A stretch of DNA of 17,283 nucleotides from JACKJP01 sp050186955 (lineage in GTDB: Bacteria > Pseudomonadota > Alphaproteobacteria > Rhizobiales > Tepidamorphaceae), in NCBI GenBank assembly GCA_050186955.1, contig JBFWXZ010000054.1, forward strand, positions 1-17,283, written 5' to 3'. Every line of letters starts with the position of its first letter. Positions within the stretch are counted from its first letter, which is position 1. A program made the position numbers and the translations under genes. Below are positions 15,469 to 17,283 of the stretch, piece by piece. A model generated the notes under the pieces. That model was not told where the DNA came from. It ran no database searches and saw nothing but the letters and a program-made list of their open reading frames with translations.

Positions 15469-15571
15469 TCCCGGCGCGACGCCGACAATCCGATTCCGAA
15501 TGGTCAGGCAAATCGTTGCCGGAGCTGACAAAACCGCCGCGGCGCGCATGGGCCTGCGGAGGAGAGCCGCG
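15469..15571 (+). other. recA-VOC gene spacer
   Basis: A small hairpin, CGGCG-cga-CGCCG (15472-15484), directly follows the recA stop but has no T-run, so termination is doubtful. A GATTC (GANTC) lies at 15492-15496. I see no clear promoter. The downstream gene may be read from recA or from a weak local start. Confidence 0.3.
15558..15564 (+). promoter_or_regulatory. Ribosome binding site choosing the ATG at 15572
   Basis: GGAGGAG lies 7 bases before ATG 15572. In-frame ATGs at 15500 and 15548 have no comparable site, and the VOC domain begins right after 15572. Confidence 0.65.
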
Positions 15572-16021
15572 ATGGAACAGCGGTTGAGTCTTGTCACCCT
15601 GGGGGTCGACGATCTGGCGCGCTCGGCGCGTTTCTACGAGGACGGCCTCGGCTGGGCGCGCGGCAACGCGGAGGCCGAGGTCGTGTTCTTCCAGCTGCCC
15701 TCGATGGTGCTGGCGCTGTGGTCGCGCCGCGCGCTGGCGGCGGACGCCGGTACCGCCGAGGCGGGCGAGCCGTCCTTCTCCGGCATCGCGCTCGCCTATA
15801 ACGCCCGCTCGCGCGGCGAGGTCGACGCCGTGCTGGCGCAGGCAAAGGCCGCCGGCGGCATGATCGCGCGCGAGGCGCACGAGACGCCGTGGGGCGGCTA
15901 TTCGGGCTATTTCTGCGATCCCGACGGGCACTATTGGGAAGTGGCGCACAATCCGTTCTGGACGCTCGACGCCGAGGGACGGGTGTCGCTGCCGCCGATG
16001 GCGGGAGCGGCTGAGGGCTGA
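15572..16021 (+). CDS. VOC-fold (glyoxalase/bleomycin-resistance-like) protein
   Basis: The protein has 149 residues, about the size of one complete VOC domain with two beta-alpha-beta-beta-beta modules. The first module has RLSLVTLGVDDLARSARFYE then GLGW and VVFFQLPSMVLALWSR. The second has GIALAYNARSRGEVDAVLAQ, GYSGYFCDPDGHYWEVAHNP and a short tail. The YFCDPDGHYWEV strand is highly typical. Metal ligands look incomplete: the first strand has no His at the usual place, although the Glu in YWEV is present. It may therefore bind a small molecule without glyoxalase chemistry. The substrate cannot be told. Single-domain VOC proteins of this kind are often annotated simply as VOC family protein. 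It lies between recA and alaS on the same strand. Confidence 0.85.
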   Translation: MEQRLSLVTLGVDDLARSARFYEDGLGWARGNAEAEVVFFQLPSMVLALWSRRALAADAGTAEAGEPSFSGIALAYNARSRGEVDAVLAQAKAAGGMIAREAHETPWGGYSGYFCDPDGHYWEVAHNPFWTLDAEGRVSLPPMAGAAEG

Positions 16022-16180
16022 ACTCCCTTGCGCCGGCGAGGCGGTGGCCGGCCGGCGCGGCCCGCGCCCATGGCGATTTTCTGGACATCCGGCGGGCGGT
16101 GGCGATAAACACGGGTTCGCTCGCGTGCGGGTAATTCCCGCATGTGACCGTCCCGTATCCTCCGTTCCTTCAGGGTGTTC
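16022..16180 (+). other. VOC gene-alaS spacer with two hairpins
   Basis: The first hairpin, GGCGCG-gcc-CGCGCC (16054-16068), is followed 8 bases later by TTTTCT (16077-16082). It might end transcription from recA and the VOC gene, but the gap before the T-run is too long for a textbook terminator. The second, TGCGGG-taatt-CCCGCA (16126-16142, with a G-T and a C-G pair further out), lies in the presumed alaS leader. Confidence 0.35.
16082..16109 (+). promoter_or_regulatory. Candidate alaS promoter
   Basis: TGGACA (16082-16087; five of six bases of TTGACA) and GATAAA (16104-16109; four of six of TATAAT) are 16 bases apart. Transcription would begin near 16116, leaving a leader of about 65 bases that contains the hairpin at 16124-16144. 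Confidence 0.4.
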
Positions 16181-17283
16181 ATGGCAAGCGTCAACGAGAT
16201 CAGGCGGTCCTTCCTCGACTATTTCGCCAAGGCCGGGCACGAGATCGTGCCGTCGAGCCCGCTGGTGCCGCGCAACGACCCGACGCTCATGTTCACCAAT
16301 GCGGGCATGGTGCAGTTCAAGAACGTGTTCACCGGCGCCGAGCACCGGCCCTACGACCGGGCGGTGACGGCGCAGAAATGCGTGCGCGCGGGCGGCAAGC
16401 ACAACGATCTCGACAATGTCGGCTACACGGCGCGCCACCACACCTTCTTCGAGATGCTGGGGAACTTCTCCTTCGGCGACTATTTCAAGGAGCTCGCCAT
16501 CGAGCTCGCCTGGAAGCTGGTGACGAAGGAGTTCGGCCTCGACGCCAGGCGGCTGATGGTCACCGTCTATCACGAGGACGACGCGGCCTTCGACCTGTGG
16601 AAAAGAATCGCCGGCCTGCCGGAGGAGCGGATCGTCCGCATCGCCACCTCGGACAATTTCTGGGCGATGGGCGACACCGGGCCCTGCGGGCCGTGCTCGG
16701 AGATCTTCTACGATCACGGCGAGCATATTCCCGGCGGCCCTCCAGGCTCGCCCGACGAGGACGGCGACCGCTTCATCGAGATCTGGAACCTCGTCTTCAT
16801 GCAGTTCGAGCAGCTGACGCTCGACCAGCGCGTCGACCTGCCGCGCCCCTCCATCGACACCGGCATGGGGCTGGAGCGCATTTCGGCGGTGCTGCAGGGC
16901 ACCCACGACAATTACGAGACGGACCGGTTCCGCAAGCTGATCGCGGCGTCGGTGGAGCTGACCGGACGGCCGGCGGTGGGGCCGGACAAGGCGAGCCACC
17001 GGGTCATCGCCGATCATCTGCGCGCCTCCTCCTTCCTCATCGCCGACGGCGTGCTGCCCTCCAACGAGGGGCGCGGCTACGTGCTGCGCCGCATCATGCG
17101 CCGCGCCATGCGCCACGCCGAGCTGCTCGGCGCGCGCGAGCCGCTGATGTGGAAGCTGTTCCCGACGCTGCAGGCGGAGATGGGCCAGGCCTATCCCGAG
17201 CTCATCCGCGCAAAGGACCTCATCACCGAGACGCTGAAGCTCGAGGAGAGCCGCTTCCGCAAGACGCTGGCGCGCGGCATCAC
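16181..17283 (+). CDS. alaS: Alanine-tRNA ligase AlaS (3' end missing)
   Basis: AlaS is the class II synthetase that charges tRNA-Ala. The first 367 codons are present, against about 870-890 for the whole protein, so the visible part covers the catalytic domain and the start of the tRNA-recognition domain. Family blocks: MASVNEIRRSFLDYFAKAGH at the start; class II motif 1 region DPTLMFTNAGMVQFKNVF; motif 2 region ARHHTFFEMLGNFSFGDYFK; DNFWAMGDTGPCGPCSEIFY; motif 3 region SIDTGMGLERISAVLQG; then NEGRGYVLRRIMRRAMRH. The editing and C-Ala domains lie beyond the edge. The ATG at 16181 has a weak AGGGTG upstream. The recA-alaS neighbourhood is common in alphaproteobacteria. Confidence 0.97.
   Translation, partial: MASVNEIRRSFLDYFAKAGHEIVPSSPLVPRNDPTLMFTNAGMVQFKNVFTGAEHRPYDRAVTAQKCVRAGGKHNDLDNVGYTARHHTFFEMLGNFSFGDYFKELAIELAWKLVTKEFGLDARRLMVTVYHEDDAAFDLWKRIAGLPEERIVRIATSDNFWAMGDTGPCGPCSEIFYDHGEHIPGGPPGSPDEDGDRFIEIWNLVFMQFEQLTLDQRVDLPRPSIDTGMGLERISAVLQGTHDNYETDRFRKLIAASVELTGRPAVGPDKASHRVIADHLRASSFLIADGVLPSNEGRGYVLRRIMRRAMRHAELLGAREPLMWKLFPTLQAEMGQAYPELIRAKDLITETLKLEESRFRKTLARGI

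Noticed and set aside
15472..15484. Hairpin after recA as an intrinsic terminator
   Set aside because: A 5-pair stem with no following T-run.

Overview
This high-GC window reads as an alphaproteobacterial chromosome segment. It holds 16 protein-coding genes, two of them cut by the window edges, and no RNA genes, insertion sequences, phage genes or CRISPR arrays. The alphaproteobacterial call rests on five points: FliM followed by a DUF6468-type membrane protein and a MotE-family protein; a hybrid kinase recognisable as CckA; TTAA-N7-TTAAC sites matching the CtrA box; a GTTC-N7-GTTC LexA box at recA; and RecA with the class-typical N-terminus (SLRLVE...SVDKSKALEAAL). The gene order resembles Rhodospirillales or related orders, but the genus cannot be fixed from sequence alone.

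Layout. (1) 2-2713, plus strand: fliL (5' end missing), fliM, a small single-pass protein and a MotE-like protein. fliM and the next two genes are chained by overlapping stop/start codons. (2) 2840-6262, plus strand: a 1140-residue exported protein with beta-rich N-terminal modules and a long alpha-solenoid (TPR-like) C-terminal half, with its own candidate CtrA promoter. (3) 6274-8055, minus strand: fliO then fliP, converging on region 2 with only 11 bases between stop codons. (4) 8056-8276: a divergent control region holding four of the six TTAA tetranucleotides seen in the whole window. (5) 8277-11627, plus strand: flgB, flgC, fliE, fliQ, fliR, flhB. (6) 11700-14204: cckA, directly downstream on the same strand. 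(7) 14359-15468 recA, 15572-16021 a small VOC-fold protein, and 16181 to the edge alaS (3' end missing).

How the genes fit together. The flagellar genes supply the stator-associated FliL, the C-ring switch protein FliM, the proximal rod (FlgB, FlgC, FliE) and the complete membrane part of the export gate (FliO, FliP, FliQ, FliR, FlhB). The candidate CtrA boxes imply that the master cell-cycle regulator CtrA controls both divergent flagellar operons and the large TPR gene. CckA, the top kinase of the CtrA phosphorelay, lies at the end of one of those operons, so a feedback loop is possible. recA carries a textbook alphaproteobacterial SOS operator over a candidate promoter.

The least understood part is the trio at 1590-6262: the DUF6468 protein, the MotE-like protein and the giant periplasmic TPR protein. 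It is the best candidate here for an undescribed flagellar accessory (possibly stator or peptidoglycan-linked) module. Its function is inferred from location and architecture only.
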